DNA from: CAVVAH01 sp963746175 | GTDB taxonomy: Bacteria; Actinomycetota; Actinomycetes; JACCUZ01 | DNA length: 64,000 nt | Assembly (NCBI GenBank): GCA_963746175.1 | Contig: CAVVAH010000004.1 | Location: forward strand, 682,001 to 746,000 | Reading direction: 5' to 3' | Shown here: in pieces, positions 1-8,255 of the stretch | Numbering within the stretch: the first letter of the stretch is position 1 | How the letters are laid out: the number at the start of each line of letters is the position of its first letter | Translations under genes and position numbers: made by a program | The notes under the pieces: generated by a model | The model's database searches: none | What the model saw: only the letters and a program-made list of their open reading frames with translations | Told to the model about the DNA's origin: nothing

Positions 1-45
1 GACGACCAGCGTCACGGCGACGACGAGCAGCCCGGTCACGTCCAC
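1..45 (-). CDS. N-terminal fragment of a possible membrane protein (runs off the window)
   Basis: A GTG codon at 45 opens a 15-codon reading frame to the window edge, reading MDVTGLLVVAVTLVV, a hydrophobic N-terminus like a first membrane segment. A GGACGGGG stretch lies about 6 bases upstream. It follows the stop of the 239-residue membrane protein by about 40 bases on the same strand, so it could be the next gene of that operon. Only 15 codons are visible, so neither family nor start can be confirmed. Confidence 0.3.
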   Translation of the reverse strand, partial: MDVTGLLVVAVTLVV

Positions 46-86
46 GGCAACCCCGTCCGGACTGCCCCGATTCCCCTCAGACCACC

Positions 87-806
87 TCAGCCGAGGAGGA
101 CGCGGGCCAGGACGTACGTCGCCGGCGCGACGAGCAGCGCGGGGAGGACAGCAGGCAGCACGGGGTGCGGCTCCGGCACCCGGTTCGCGAGGATGACGCC
201 GAGCCGCGCGGCGACGGCCGCGACGGCGGCCGCGGCCAGGGCCGCCGGCAGGTCGAGGTCCGAACCCGCGGCGACGGCCAGCGCTGCCGCGCCCGTCACG
301 AACGCGGCCACCACGGCGGACACCCAGCGCGGGAGCCCAAGGCGGCCACCGGCGAGGTCGGCCGCCGGGGTAGCCGCCAGAGCCACGGCGGCCACGACCG
401 CGAGCCCGGTGCCGTGTCGGCCGGCGTCGAGGGCCGGCCAGGCCGCGCCGAGACCGCCCACGACGACGGCTGAGCCGGTCGCGGTGAGCGAGCCGGTGAG
501 CCGCTCCCGGCCGTCCCGGCGGACCAGCTGCTGCACGAACGCGAGGAGCAGGGCCACGGCCAGGACTGGCGCTACGTGGGCCATCGGCCGGCTGTCGTCG
601 GACTGCAGCACGGTCACGTCCGCGGCGACGGCGGCGGCGGCCGCCAGCAGCCGGCCGATCACGCCGCCGGTGGCTCCGAGGGCGCCGAACCACACGGCGG
701 CGAGCAGCAGCTGGGCCACCGCCACCGCCAGGACCATGACCACCGGGTCGGTCGCGGCGCCGAGCACGAGGAGCGCCGCCAAACCGGCCGCGAGGGCTGC
801 GCTCAT
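87..806 (-). CDS. Integral membrane protein of unknown function
   Basis: The 239-residue product is very rich in Ala, Val and Leu, with roughly six to eight hydrophobic stretches separated by short Arg- or Asp-bearing loops, consistent with a polytopic inner-membrane protein. No catalytic motif or recognised family is visible. The ATG at 806 overlaps the TGA of the upstream MoaD-like gene by four bases (ATGA), so the two are probably translationally coupled. The position between a sulfur-carrier protein and another hydrophobic frame, next to glnR, is the only functional clue. No function is assigned. Confidence 0.7.
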   Translation of the reverse strand: MSAALAAGLAALLVLGAATDPVVMVLAVAVAQLLLAAVWFGALGATGGVIGRLLAAAAAVAADVTVLQSDDSRPMAHVAPVLAVALLLAFVQQLVRRDGRERLTGSLTATGSAVVVGGLGAAWPALDAGRHGTGLAVVAAVALAATPAADLAGGRLGLPRWVSAVVAAFVTGAAALAVAAGSDLDLPAALAAAAVAAVAARLGVILANRVPEPHPVLPAVLPALLVAPATYVLARVLLG

Positions 807-1051
807 CGGCTGCCCCCTGCGAAGGGCGGCAGCACCTCGACGGTGACTCCGTCGGCGAGGACGCTGTCGCGGCCGGAGCGGACGCCGTCGACGAGGAACG
901 ACGCGACGCCCAGCACCCGGGCCAGCTCTGGCCCGTGCGCCGCCGCTGCCTGGTCCAGCACCTCGCCGAGTGTGGCGCCGTCGAACGGCTCCTCGTGGAC
1001 GCCTGCGGCGGCGCGCGCCGCAGCCCAGTACCGGAGCGTGCCCTCGGCCAC
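803..1051 (-). CDS. MoaD/ThiS family sulfur-carrier protein
   Basis: An 82-residue ubiquitin-fold protein (usual MoaD length 80-90). The N-terminus reads AEGTLRYWAAARAAAG, typical of the first strand of MoaD, and the tail ends VLPPFAGG-SR. In MoaD and ThiS the C-terminal Gly-Gly is adenylated and thiocarboxylated to deliver sulfur to molybdopterin or thiazole precursors. The GTG at 1051 is chosen because an AGGAGG site sits six bases upstream; a GTG at 1090 has no such site. Two residues (Ser-Arg) follow the Gly-Gly, so a protease may need to trim it, or it may be a specialised carrier. It is divergent from glnR and coupled to the membrane gene at 87-806. Confidence 0.8.
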   Translation of the reverse strand: MAEGTLRYWAAARAAAGVHEEPFDGATLGEVLDQAAAAHGPELARVLGVASFLVDGVRSGRDSVLADGVTVEVLPPFAGGSR

Positions 1052-1202
1052 CCGTCGCCTCCTCAGCTGCTCGTCATACCGCGACACCACGGGTGACAGC
1101 CGTGTTTCGCCGGCGTAAAGCCTTCTCGCCGACCGGACAAGGGCCGGTCCTCAGGGGACCATCATGGTGAACTGGACGGCAGACGAGGGGAGTGGGACGC
1201 CG

Positions 1203-1952
1203 ATGAGCCAGCTGTTGCTGCTGACCAACACGCTGCAGCCGTCGACCGAGGTGCTGCCCGCGCTCGGCCTGCTCTCGCACTCGCTGCGGGTCGCCCCCGC
1301 GGAGGCCTCCGCCCTGCTCGAGGCCCCGCCGGCCGACGCGCTGCTCATCGACGGCCGCCGCGACCTGCCGCACGTCCGGTCGCTCTGCCGCGTGCTGCGC
1401 ACGACGGGCGTCGACTGCCCGGTGCTCCTCGTCGCCACCGAGGGCGGGCTCGCGGCCATGACCGCCGACTGGGGTGTCGACGACGTCATCCTCGACACGG
1501 CAGGCCCCGCGGAGGTCGAGGCCCGGCTGCGGCTCGCGATCGGGCGGCTCGCCGGCCGGGTCGGCGGCGACGACGAGCTCACCGAGATCCGCCGCGGCGA
1601 CGTGTCGATCGACGAGGCCACCTACACCGCGCGGGTCAAGGGCCGGGTGCTCGACCTCACCTACAAGGAGTTCGAGCTGCTGAAGTTCCTGGCGCAGCAC
1701 CCGGGCCGGGTGTTCAGCCGGGCCCAGCTGCTGCAGGAGGTCTGGGGCTACGACTACTACGGCGGCACCCGCACGGTCGACGTGCACGTCCGCCGGCTGC
1801 GGGCCAAGCTCGGGTCGGACCACGAGACGCTGATCGGGACCGTCCGCAACGTCGGCTACCGGTTCGTGCTGCCCAAGGACCCGCAGGACGCCGCTGCCGG
1901 GCTGCCGGCGTCCGCACCGTCGTCACCGCCGTCGCCCCTGCCGGTCTCCTAG
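1203..1952 (+). CDS. glnR: GlnR, global nitrogen response regulator (OmpR-type)
   Basis: A 249-residue orphan response regulator. In actinomycetes GlnR activates or represses glnA, amtB, nitrate/nitrite assimilation and other nitrogen genes. The receiver domain (about residues 1-115) contains the characteristic LLIDGRRDLP and TEGGLAA segments of GlnR; the winged-helix DNA-binding domain (about 130-225) has EVWGYDYYGGTRTVDVHVR and GTVRNVGYRF. In studied GlnR proteins the conserved Asp stabilises a dimer rather than accepting phosphate from a cognate kinase, and no kinase is adjacent here. The ATG at 1203 is preferred over 1164 because GAGGGGAG precedes it and the product then aligns with known GlnR starts (MSQLLLLTN). 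The low-complexity Ser/Pro tail is not conserved. Confidence 0.93.
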   Translation: MSQLLLLTNTLQPSTEVLPALGLLSHSLRVAPAEASALLEAPPADALLIDGRRDLPHVRSLCRVLRTTGVDCPVLLVATEGGLAAMTADWGVDDVILDTAGPAEVEARLRLAIGRLAGRVGGDDELTEIRRGDVSIDEATYTARVKGRVLDLTYKEFELLKFLAQHPGRVFSRAQLLQEVWGYDYYGGTRTVDVHVRRLRAKLGSDHETLIGTVRNVGYRFVLPKDPQDAAAGLPASAPSSPPSPLPVS

Positions 1953-1972
1953 CGACGCACGACCTGCGACGT

Positions 1973-2011
1973 ACGACGCCCCCGCGAGCGAGCTGCTCGC
2001 GGGGGCGTCGT
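1973..2011. terminator. Strong bidirectional stem-loop between glnR and the nucleotidase gene
   Basis: A 17-base perfect inverted repeat (1973-1989 with 1995-2011) with a five-base loop, GC-rich and without a clear T tract. It lies between two convergent genes and could end transcription from both sides, as is common for GC-rich actinobacterial terminators. Confidence 0.8.
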
Positions 2012-2028
2012 CCGGTCGGGCAGCTCCC

Positions 2029-3795
2029 TTACGGGACCTGCGTGCTCCGCGGCGTCGCCGGCGGCGTCAGCGCCGGGTGCGCCCCGAAGTAGTCGACGAG
2101 GGCGTCCAGGTCGACCTTGCCACCGGTGCGGGGAGCACCGTTGACCAGAGCGGTGTAGCTGTCACCGCCGTCGGCCATGAAGTTGTTCGTCGTGACCCGG
2201 TAGGTCTTCGCCGGGTCGAGCGTCACACCGTCGAGCTTGATCGACGCGGGGTCCACCTTGCTGCCGTTCGGCGCGCTCGCCGACCACGCGTAGGTGAAGC
2301 CCGAGCTGATCCCGAGCCGCAGGATCTCTGCGCCACCGGGCCGGTTCGTGAACCACTGCTGCTCGAGCAAGGCTTCGATCTGGGCTCCTGTCATGTCGTA
2401 CGTCTGCAGGATGTTGCTGAACGGCTGGACGTTGAACAGCTCGCGGTAGGTGATCTGCCCGGGCGCCTCGCCGGCCGGCGAGTTGGCGACGAGCAGATCA
2501 GCACGGACCCCGCCGGGGTTCATGAACGCGATCTGCGAACCGGTCGAGTCCCGCTGCGCGTCGGCGATGAGGTTCGACAGCGCCGACTCGGCCGCGCGGT
2601 CCTCCTTGCCTGCCGAGCTGGCCCGCTTGATGTCCGCGGCGATCGAGCCCACGATCCGGTTGCCCGGTCCGGCCGCCTTCGCCACCCACTTCTCGACGAT
2701 CGCGCGGACCGCGGGGTCCTGCGGGACGTCACGGGTGACGAGGTGGTTCACGGCCTTCTCGGACTTGCGGATGATGTCGCCGGTCCGGTCGTCGAGCTTG
2801 AAGTTCGTCTCGGTGATGATCCGGCCGAACGACATCGCGCTGGTGACCAGGCGACGCTGACCCTTCGGGTCCGGGATGTTGCAGACGTACGGCTGGTGGG
2901 TGTGACCGGTGATGACCATGTCGATCTTCGGCGCGAGGCGCTTGGCGATGTCCACGATCGGGCCGGAGATCCCGGTGCAGCCGCTGTACGAGCCGGTCTG
3001 GAAGCCGCCCTCGTGGATCATCACCACGATGGCCTTGACGCCCTTCTTCTTCTGCAGGATCTTCGCCGCGGCATTGCCGGCCGTCACCTCGTCGGTGAAG
3101 TCGTAGCCGGCGACACCAGCCGGGGACACCAGTGTGTCGGTGCCCTCCAGCGTCATGCCGATGAAGCCGAGCTTGACGCCGCCGACCTTCTTGACCCACC
3201 AGCGCGGGAAGACCGTGTGACCGCTCGAGGTCTGCACGACGTTGGCCGCGAGGTACCGCCAGTTGGCGCCGGGGAACACGATGTCCTTGCCGGTGGCGTC
3301 CTGCTGGAAGCAGCCGTCGGTCGGGTGGCAGCCGCCGTACTGCATGCGCTTGAGCTCGGTGATGCCCTCGTCGAACTCGTGGTTGCCGACGCTCGAGACG
3401 TCCAGGCCCATCGCGTTCAGGGTCTCGACCGCGGGCTCGTCGTGGAAGACGCCCGAGGTGAACGTCGAGCCGCCGATCAGGTCACCGGCGGCGACCGTGA
3501 GGCTCGTCGGGTGGCCCTTCCGGAGGTCCTTGAGATGGGTGGCCAGGTACGACGCACCGTTGGCCGCGACGGACGCGCCCTCGAACGGCACCGAGCCGTC
3601 GGAGCCGGTGTCCTGCTCCACGTGGCCGTGGTAGTCGTTGAACGACAGCAGCTGGACCGGGATCTTGTGCTTGTTGTACGTGGCCGGCTTGACGGTGCCA
3701 GCGAGTGCTGTGGTGGCGGGCACGAGCGCGAGCGCGGCTGCGGCGGCGACGCCGAGCGCCACCGGGAGGTGGCGCAGCAGGCCTGGTCGGGACAT
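2029..3795 (-). CDS. Secreted 5'-nucleotidase / bifunctional metallophosphatase
   Basis: A 588-residue UshA-like enzyme that would release phosphate and nucleosides from extracellular nucleotides. A Sec signal peptide (about residues 1-31, ending near TTALAG) is followed by the metallophosphoesterase domain with metal-binding motifs SFNDYHGHVE, GNHEFDEG and GHTHQP, and by a C-terminal 5'-nucleotidase domain (about residues 370-560) with NPGGVRADL and TNNFMADGGD substrate-binding motifs. The ATG at 3795 is chosen because AGGGGAG lies upstream and a signal peptide follows immediately; the longer frame from 3906 would bury the signal peptide. It fits the phosphate-scavenging theme of this region. 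It is divergent from mshD. Confidence 0.9.
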   Translation of the reverse strand: MSRPGLLRHLPVALGVAAAAALALVPATTALAGTVKPATYNKHKIPVQLLSFNDYHGHVEQDTGSDGSVPFEGASVAANGASYLATHLKDLRKGHPTSLTVAAGDLIGGSTFTSGVFHDEPAVETLNAMGLDVSSVGNHEFDEGITELKRMQYGGCHPTDGCFQQDATGKDIVFPGANWRYLAANVVQTSSGHTVFPRWWVKKVGGVKLGFIGMTLEGTDTLVSPAGVAGYDFTDEVTAGNAAAKILQKKKGVKAIVVMIHEGGFQTGSYSGCTGISGPIVDIAKRLAPKIDMVITGHTHQPYVCNIPDPKGQRRLVTSAMSFGRIITETNFKLDDRTGDIIRKSEKAVNHLVTRDVPQDPAVRAIVEKWVAKAAGPGNRIVGSIAADIKRASSAGKEDRAAESALSNLIADAQRDSTGSQIAFMNPGGVRADLLVANSPAGEAPGQITYRELFNVQPFSNILQTYDMTGAQIEALLEQQWFTNRPGGAEILRLGISSGFTYAWSASAPNGSKVDPASIKLDGVTLDPAKTYRVTTNNFMADGGDSYTALVNGAPRTGGKVDLDALVDYFGAHPALTPPATPRSTQVP

Positions 3796-3919
3796 GTGAC
3801 TCCCCTGTAGGTGGAACGTGGATGCCAGGAACCTAGTGCAGCGGCACCAGGTCGGACAGGGGAACTTCGTCATATCTGGTCCCGAGATCCATGGTTTGGT
3901 CCCCACCTAGGGTGGTGCG

Positions 3920-4906
3920 GTGGTGAACGTGGAGGTCGTGGGCCCGCTCGACGCCGCCGAGGTCCGCGCGGTCAGCAGCCTGGTCGACGCCGCCACGGAG
4001 GCCGACGGCGTACGACCGCTGTCCGAGCACGTGATGCTGCACCTGCGGTACGGCGGGGACGAGCGGGTCCGCAACGTCCTCACCTGGGCCGGCGCCGACC
4101 TGGCCGGCTACGCGCACCTCGACGTGACCGACGAGGTCGAGGGCGCCAGCGCCGAGCTGGTGGTCGCGCCGGCGCACCGTGGCCGCGGCGTCGGCCGCCG
4201 GCTGGTGGCGGCCACGCTGGCCGAGACCCCCGACGGCCGGCTCCGGCTCTGGTCGCACGGCGGCCACCCGGGTGCGGCCGCGCTGGCGGTGTCCATGGGG
4301 TTCGTCGAGTCGCGTGCCCTCTGGCAGATGCGCCGCTCCCTGTACGCCCCGCTGCCCGCCGCCGAGCTGCCGGCCGGGGTCACGGTGCGCACGTTCGTCC
4401 CGGGTGAGGACGACGACGCGTGGGTGGCGCTCAACGCGGCGGCCTTCGCCGGTCACCCCGAGCAGGGTGGGTGGACCGTCGACGACCTGCACCGGCGGGT
4501 CGGTGAGCCGTGGTTCGACCCGGACGGCTTCTTCCTCGCGGAGCGCACCTGCGACGACGGCTCACGCCGGCTCGTCGGCTTCCACTGGACCAAGGTGCAC
4601 GGCGGCTCCGGCGCGGCGCACGACCGGCTGGACCAGCCGCACGCGCACGACGGCCAGCGGGGCACCCACGGGCACGACCCGATCGGCGAGGTCTACGTGG
4701 TGGGGGTCGACCCCGCCGAGCGGGGCCACGGCCTCGGCCGGGCCGTCACGCTGGTCGGGCTGCGGCACCTGCGGCACCACGGCCTGCCCGACGCGATGCT
4801 CTACGTCGACGCCGGCAACGGCCCCGCGATCGCGCTCTACACCGCCCTGGGCTTCACGCACTGGGAGACCGACGTCATGTTCCGGCGTGACGGCCGGCAC
4901 GCCTGA
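3920..4906 (+). CDS. mshD: Mycothiol synthase MshD
   Basis: MshD acetylates the cysteine amine of Cys-GlcN-inositol with acetyl-CoA, the last step of mycothiol synthesis in actinobacteria. The 328 residues form two tandem GNAT domains. The first (about 1-140) has the acetyl-CoA loop VVAPAHRGRGVGRRL; the second (about 150-320) has VGVDPAERGHGLGRAVT and ends with LYVDAGNGPAIALYTALGF, the expected catalytic-domain ending. A GTG start at 3920 gives the normal MshD length (about 300-330). The stop codon lies inside a 10-bp triplicated repeat. It is immediately upstream of pstS on the same strand, but the PHO boxes between them suggest separate transcription. Confidence 0.92.
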   Translation: MVNVEVVGPLDAAEVRAVSSLVDAATEADGVRPLSEHVMLHLRYGGDERVRNVLTWAGADLAGYAHLDVTDEVEGASAELVVAPAHRGRGVGRRLVAATLAETPDGRLRLWSHGGHPGAAALAVSMGFVESRALWQMRRSLYAPLPAAELPAGVTVRTFVPGEDDDAWVALNAAAFAGHPEQGGWTVDDLHRRVGEPWFDPDGFFLAERTCDDGSRRLVGFHWTKVHGGSGAAHDRLDQPHAHDGQRGTHGHDPIGEVYVVGVDPAERGHGLGRAVTLVGLRHLRHHGLPDAMLYVDAGNGPAIALYTALGFTHWETDVMFRRDGRHA

Positions 4907-4930
4907 GCCGGCCTGAGCCGGCCTGAGCCG
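4901..4930. repeat. Three perfect 10-bp tandem repeats at the mshD stop
   Basis: The unit GCCTGAGCCG occurs three times without mismatch and is followed by GCCG. The first copy contains the mshD TGA. GCCGGC palindromes within the array could form small hairpins, so it may act as a weak terminator or be a slippage product. Confidence 0.85.
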
Positions 4931-4966
4931 GCCGCTGCCCGCTTCGGTGTCGACTGCTGGACCCGT

Positions 4967-5010
4967 GTTCACCTGCCGTTCACCCCGGTCGGGCCCCCAG
5001 GTCACCTCCG
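4967..5010 (+). promoter_or_regulatory. PHO-box direct repeats upstream of pstS (PhoP operator)
   Basis: Two adjacent 11-bp units, GTTCACCTGCC (4967-4977) and GTTCACCCCGG (4978-4988), match the actinobacterial PhoP direct-repeat unit. After a degenerate unit a further GGTCACCTCCG at 5000-5010 lies exactly in the 11-bp register. The array ends 89 bases before the pstS GTG, a normal operator position. It predicts activation of pstSCAB by phosphorylated PhoP on phosphate starvation. Confidence 0.82.
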
Positions 5011-5098
5011 CTGCCTAGCGTCCGCATCGTCAAGAGATGACGACCCCGTCGCAACGACGACGACCGGACACACGCAGACGTCCTTGGAGGACACGCCC

Positions 5099-6214
5099 GT
5101 GAAGCTCAACCGCTTCTCCCGCACCGCCGTGGCGCTCGCCGCGGGTGCGCTCCTGCTGACCGCCTGCGGCAGCGACGACAACACGACGACCGGCTCGGAC
5201 GGCGACAGCACGACCAGTGCCGCCGCAGCCGATGACAACTGCTTCAGCGGCACGCTGAACGCCGAGGGCTCGTCCGCCCAGCAGAACGCGATCGACGAGG
5301 TCATCGCCAGCTACACCGCGACCTGCACCGAGGCGAGCGTCAACTACAACCCGACCGGCTCCGGCGCGGGTGTCGAGCAGTTCAACAACGGCCAGGTCGA
5401 CTTCGCCGGCTCAGACTCCGCGCTCAAGGACGACGAGGGCGAGGTGGCCGCGGCCAAGGAGCGCTGCGGCGGCAACGACGCCTGGAACATCCCGATGGTG
5501 GTCGGCCCGATCGCGATGGCGTACAACCTCCCGGGCATCGACACCCTGGTGCTCACCCCCGAGGTCGCCTCCAACGTGTTCAACGGCACGATCAAGGACT
5601 GGGACGACCCGGCGATCAAGGCGCTCAACAAGGACGCCAAGCTGCCCAGCAGCGCAATCAAGGTGTTCTTCCGGTCCGACGAGTCGGGCACGACCGAGAA
5701 CTTCCAGAAGTACCTCGCGGGTGCCGGTGGCGGCGCCTGGACCGACGAGCCGTCGAAGGTGTGGCCGGGCGCCGGCGAGGGCCGCGAGAAGTCCTCGGGC
5801 GTCGCCGACGGCGTCAAGACCACCGAGAACTCCCTCACCTACGTCGAGTGGTCCTACGCCAAGGACAACAACCTCGGCATCGCGCAGGTCGACAACGGCG
5901 CCGGGCCGGTCGAGCTGACCGGCGAGGCCGTCGGCAAGGCGATCGCGTCGGCGAAGTCGGTCGGCACCGGCAACGACCTGCGGCTCGAGCTCGACTACGC
6001 CACCCAGACCGCAGGTGCCTACCCGATCGACCTGGTGACCTACGAGATCGCCTGCTCGAAGGGACTGGCTGCCGACAAGGCGGAGGGAGTCAAGAAGTTC
6101 CTGACCTACTTCTCCTCGCCGGAGACCCAGACCACGCTCGAGGAGATCGGCTACGCGCCGCTCCCCGCCGAGGTGCAGACCAAGGTCGCCACCGCTGTCG
6201 AGGCCCTGAGCTGA
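5099..6214 (+). CDS. pstS: PstS, phosphate-binding lipoprotein of the Pst ABC transporter
   Basis: A 371-residue periplasmic-type phosphate receptor. A lipoprotein signal ends in the lipobox LLTAC, so the mature protein should be anchored through Cys about residue 22. The phosphate-binding segments are visible: NAEGSSAQ, NPTGSGAG, DFAGSDS and FFRSDESGTTENFQKYL. The GTG at 5099 is preferred to the ATG at 5084 because TTGGAGG lies nine bases upstream and the signal peptide then starts correctly (KLNRFSRTA). It is the first gene of pstSCAB, downstream of the PHO boxes. A stem-loop separates it from pstC and could let it be expressed above the permease genes. Confidence 0.95.
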   Translation: MKLNRFSRTAVALAAGALLLTACGSDDNTTTGSDGDSTTSAAAADDNCFSGTLNAEGSSAQQNAIDEVIASYTATCTEASVNYNPTGSGAGVEQFNNGQVDFAGSDSALKDDEGEVAAAKERCGGNDAWNIPMVVGPIAMAYNLPGIDTLVLTPEVASNVFNGTIKDWDDPAIKALNKDAKLPSSAIKVFFRSDESGTTENFQKYLAGAGGGAWTDEPSKVWPGAGEGREKSSGVADGVKTTENSLTYVEWSYAKDNNLGIAQVDNGAGPVELTGEAVGKAIASAKSVGTGNDLRLELDYATQTAGAYPIDLVTYEIACSKGLAADKAEGVKKFLTYFSSPETQTTLEEIGYAPLPAEVQTKVATAVEALS

Positions 6215-6245
6215 CGGCCCTCCCAGCGGCCTGAGCCGCTCCTCG

Positions 6246-6284
6246 ACGCCCTGCCCGGCGCAGCACCCGCCGGGCAGGGCGTCA
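6246..6284 (+). terminator. Intercistronic stem-loop between pstS and pstC
   Basis: A perfect 15-base inverted repeat (GACGCCCTGCCCGGC at 6246-6260 with its complement at 6270-6284) and a nine-base loop. The downstream genes have no obvious separate PHO box, so this may be a partial terminator or mRNA-stabilising hairpin that raises pstS relative to pstCAB. Confidence 0.75.
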
Positions 6285-6332
6285 GCCACGTGACACCCCT
6301 CCTCGTAGCTTCCCGAGAACCGGAAGGCAGGC

Positions 6333-7343
6333 ATGACGACCACAGCACCGACCCCGACCAGCGGCCCGGCCGCGGGGTCCGAGCGGTCGTCGCTGCTCGC
6401 CGGCCGCAGCACCAGCAGTGGCGGCGACAAGATCTTCGCCTGGCTGGTCCTCGGTGCCGGTGTCTTCGTCGTCGCACTCGTGGCCCTGACCGGCGCCTTC
6501 CTCGTCTGGAAGGCGACGCCGGCACTGCTCGACAACACCGCGAACTTCCTCACCGACCGGGTCTGGCAGCCCGCCACCTCGCCGCCGGCATTCGGCATCG
6601 CGGCCCTGCTGTGGACCACGGTCCTGGCGTCGGCGTTCGCCATGCTGCTCGCCGTGCCGATCGCGATCGGGGTGGCGCTGTTCATCACGCAGTACGCCCC
6701 TCGGCGCGCCGCCCGCCCGGTCGCGTACCTGATCGACCTGCTGGCCGCCATCCCGTCGATCATCTACGGCCTCTGGGGCATCCGGGTCCTCGGCCCGGTC
6801 ATCGCCGGGCCGGACTCGTCGGTGCGGACCTGGATCGAGACGGCGTTCGGGTGGATCCCGCTGTTCGGCAAGACCGGTGTCTCGCAGGGGACGGTGTTCC
6901 TGGCGTCGATCGTGCTGGCCATCATGATCCTGCCGATCGTCACCGCCATCAGCCGCGAGGTGTTCGACCAGACACCTCTGCCCAACAAGGAGGCGGCGCT
7001 CGCCCTCGGCGCCACCCGCTGGGAGATGATCCGTGTCGCCGTGCTGCCGTTCGGCAAGCCCGGAGTCATCAGCGCGTCGATGCTGGGCCTCGGCCGGGCG
7101 CTCGGCGAGACGATCGCCGTGACGATCATCCTCAGCCAGCCCAGCACCCTCGACAAGTTCGACCTGTCGATCTTCTACGGCGGCGAGACGTTCGCCTCGA
7201 AGATCGCGAACAACGCGAGCGAGTTCTCGACCCCGCAGAAGACCGGCGCCTACATCGCCGCCGGGCTCGTGCTGTTCGTCCTGACCTTCGCGGTCAACGC
7301 GGTCGCGCGCATCGTCATCGCCCGCAGCGCGAGGGAGGACTGA
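6333..7343 (+). CDS. pstC: PstC, phosphate ABC transporter permease
   Basis: A 336-residue membrane subunit. Six or so hydrophobic segments are visible, starting with IFAWLVLGAGVFVVALVAL, and the permease EAA loop (NKEAALALGATRWEMIR, about residues 217-235) that contacts the ATPase is well conserved. LIDLLAAIPSIIYGLWG is typical of PstC. The start ATG follows GGAAGG by five bases. The stop TGA at 7341-7343 overlaps the pstA ATG (TGATG), consistent with coupled translation. Confidence 0.95.
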   Translation: MTTTAPTPTSGPAAGSERSSLLAGRSTSSGGDKIFAWLVLGAGVFVVALVALTGAFLVWKATPALLDNTANFLTDRVWQPATSPPAFGIAALLWTTVLASAFAMLLAVPIAIGVALFITQYAPRRAARPVAYLIDLLAAIPSIIYGLWGIRVLGPVIAGPDSSVRTWIETAFGWIPLFGKTGVSQGTVFLASIVLAIMILPIVTAISREVFDQTPLPNKEAALALGATRWEMIRVAVLPFGKPGVISASMLGLGRALGETIAVTIILSQPSTLDKFDLSIFYGGETFASKIANNASEFSTPQKTGAYIAAGLVLFVLTFAVNAVARIVIARSARED

Positions 7344-8247
7344 TGGCCACCGTCACCGCCCCGGTGCACGAGCAGCCGAGCCTGCTCGTCCGCGAGTCGG
7401 CCGGTCGCCGGTTCCGCAACAGCCTCGCGACCGTCCTGGTCTGGGCCTGCTTCCTGATCGCCGTGGTGCCGCTGGTGTGGATCCTCGGGACCGTCCTCAG
7501 CAAGGGCTTCGCGCTGGTCACCGAGCCGACGTGGTGGACCAACTCGCAGCGCGGCATCACCGCGCGCCACGTCGGTGGCGGCGCGTACCACGCGATCGTC
7601 GGCACCCTGCTGATGGCGTTCGTGACCGCCGTGATCAGCGTGCCGATCGCGATCGGGACCGCGATCTACCTCGTCGAGTACGGCCGGGGAAGAAGCTGGC
7701 CAAGGCCGTGAGCTTCATGGTCGACGTGCTCACGGGAGTGCCGTCGATCGTCGCCGCGCTGTTCGTCTACGCGCTGTGGGTCACGACCTTCGGGCTGCAG
7801 CGCGTCGCGTTCGCCGTGTCGCTGGCCCTGGTGCTGCTGATGATCCCGGTCGTCGTCCGGTCGACCGAGGAGATGCTCCGGCTGGTGCCGCGCGACATCC
7901 GGGAGGCGTCGTACGCCCTCGGGGTGCCGCACTGGAAGACGATCATGAGGGTCGTCCTGCCGACGTCGTTCAGCGGCATCATGACGGGCATCTTCCTGGG
8001 ACTCGCCCGGGTGATGGGCGAGACCGCGCCGCTGCTGATCCTCGGCCCCTACGCCAGTGCCATCAACAACAACCTGTTCAGCGGCAACATGGCGGCGCTG
8101 CCGACGATGATCAACCAGGACCGCAACCAGGCGCTCGACCCAGCGCTGGACCGGGTCTGGGCAGCGGCTCTCACCCTGATCATCCTGGTGATGGTGCTCA
8201 GCCTCCTCGGGCGCCTCGTCGCCCGGTTCGGCTCCGTGAAGAAGTAA
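7343..8247 (+). CDS. pstA: PstA, phosphate ABC transporter permease (frameshifted in this sequence)
   Basis: Second membrane subunit of Pst, about 301 residues when repaired. The 5' part reads ...PIAIGTAIYLVEYGRG and then leaves frame; the family-typical continuation KKLAKAVSFMVDVLTGVPS is found one frame over. The break is at about 7688 (CGGGGAAGAAG, where CGGGGCAAGAAG would keep frame), so a single C appears to be missing. The 3' part contains the EAA loop IREASYALGVPHWKTIMRV. With the base restored the gene has normal PstA length. It starts within the pstC stop codon and is followed nine bases later by pstB. Confidence 0.88.
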
Positions 8248-8255
8248 GGGAACCC

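Noticed and set aside
1074..1823. Long minus-strand open frame opposite glnR
   Set aside because: Compositional shadow of glnR in high-GC DNA: no start context, no recognisable motif, and it is fully antisense to a clear gene.
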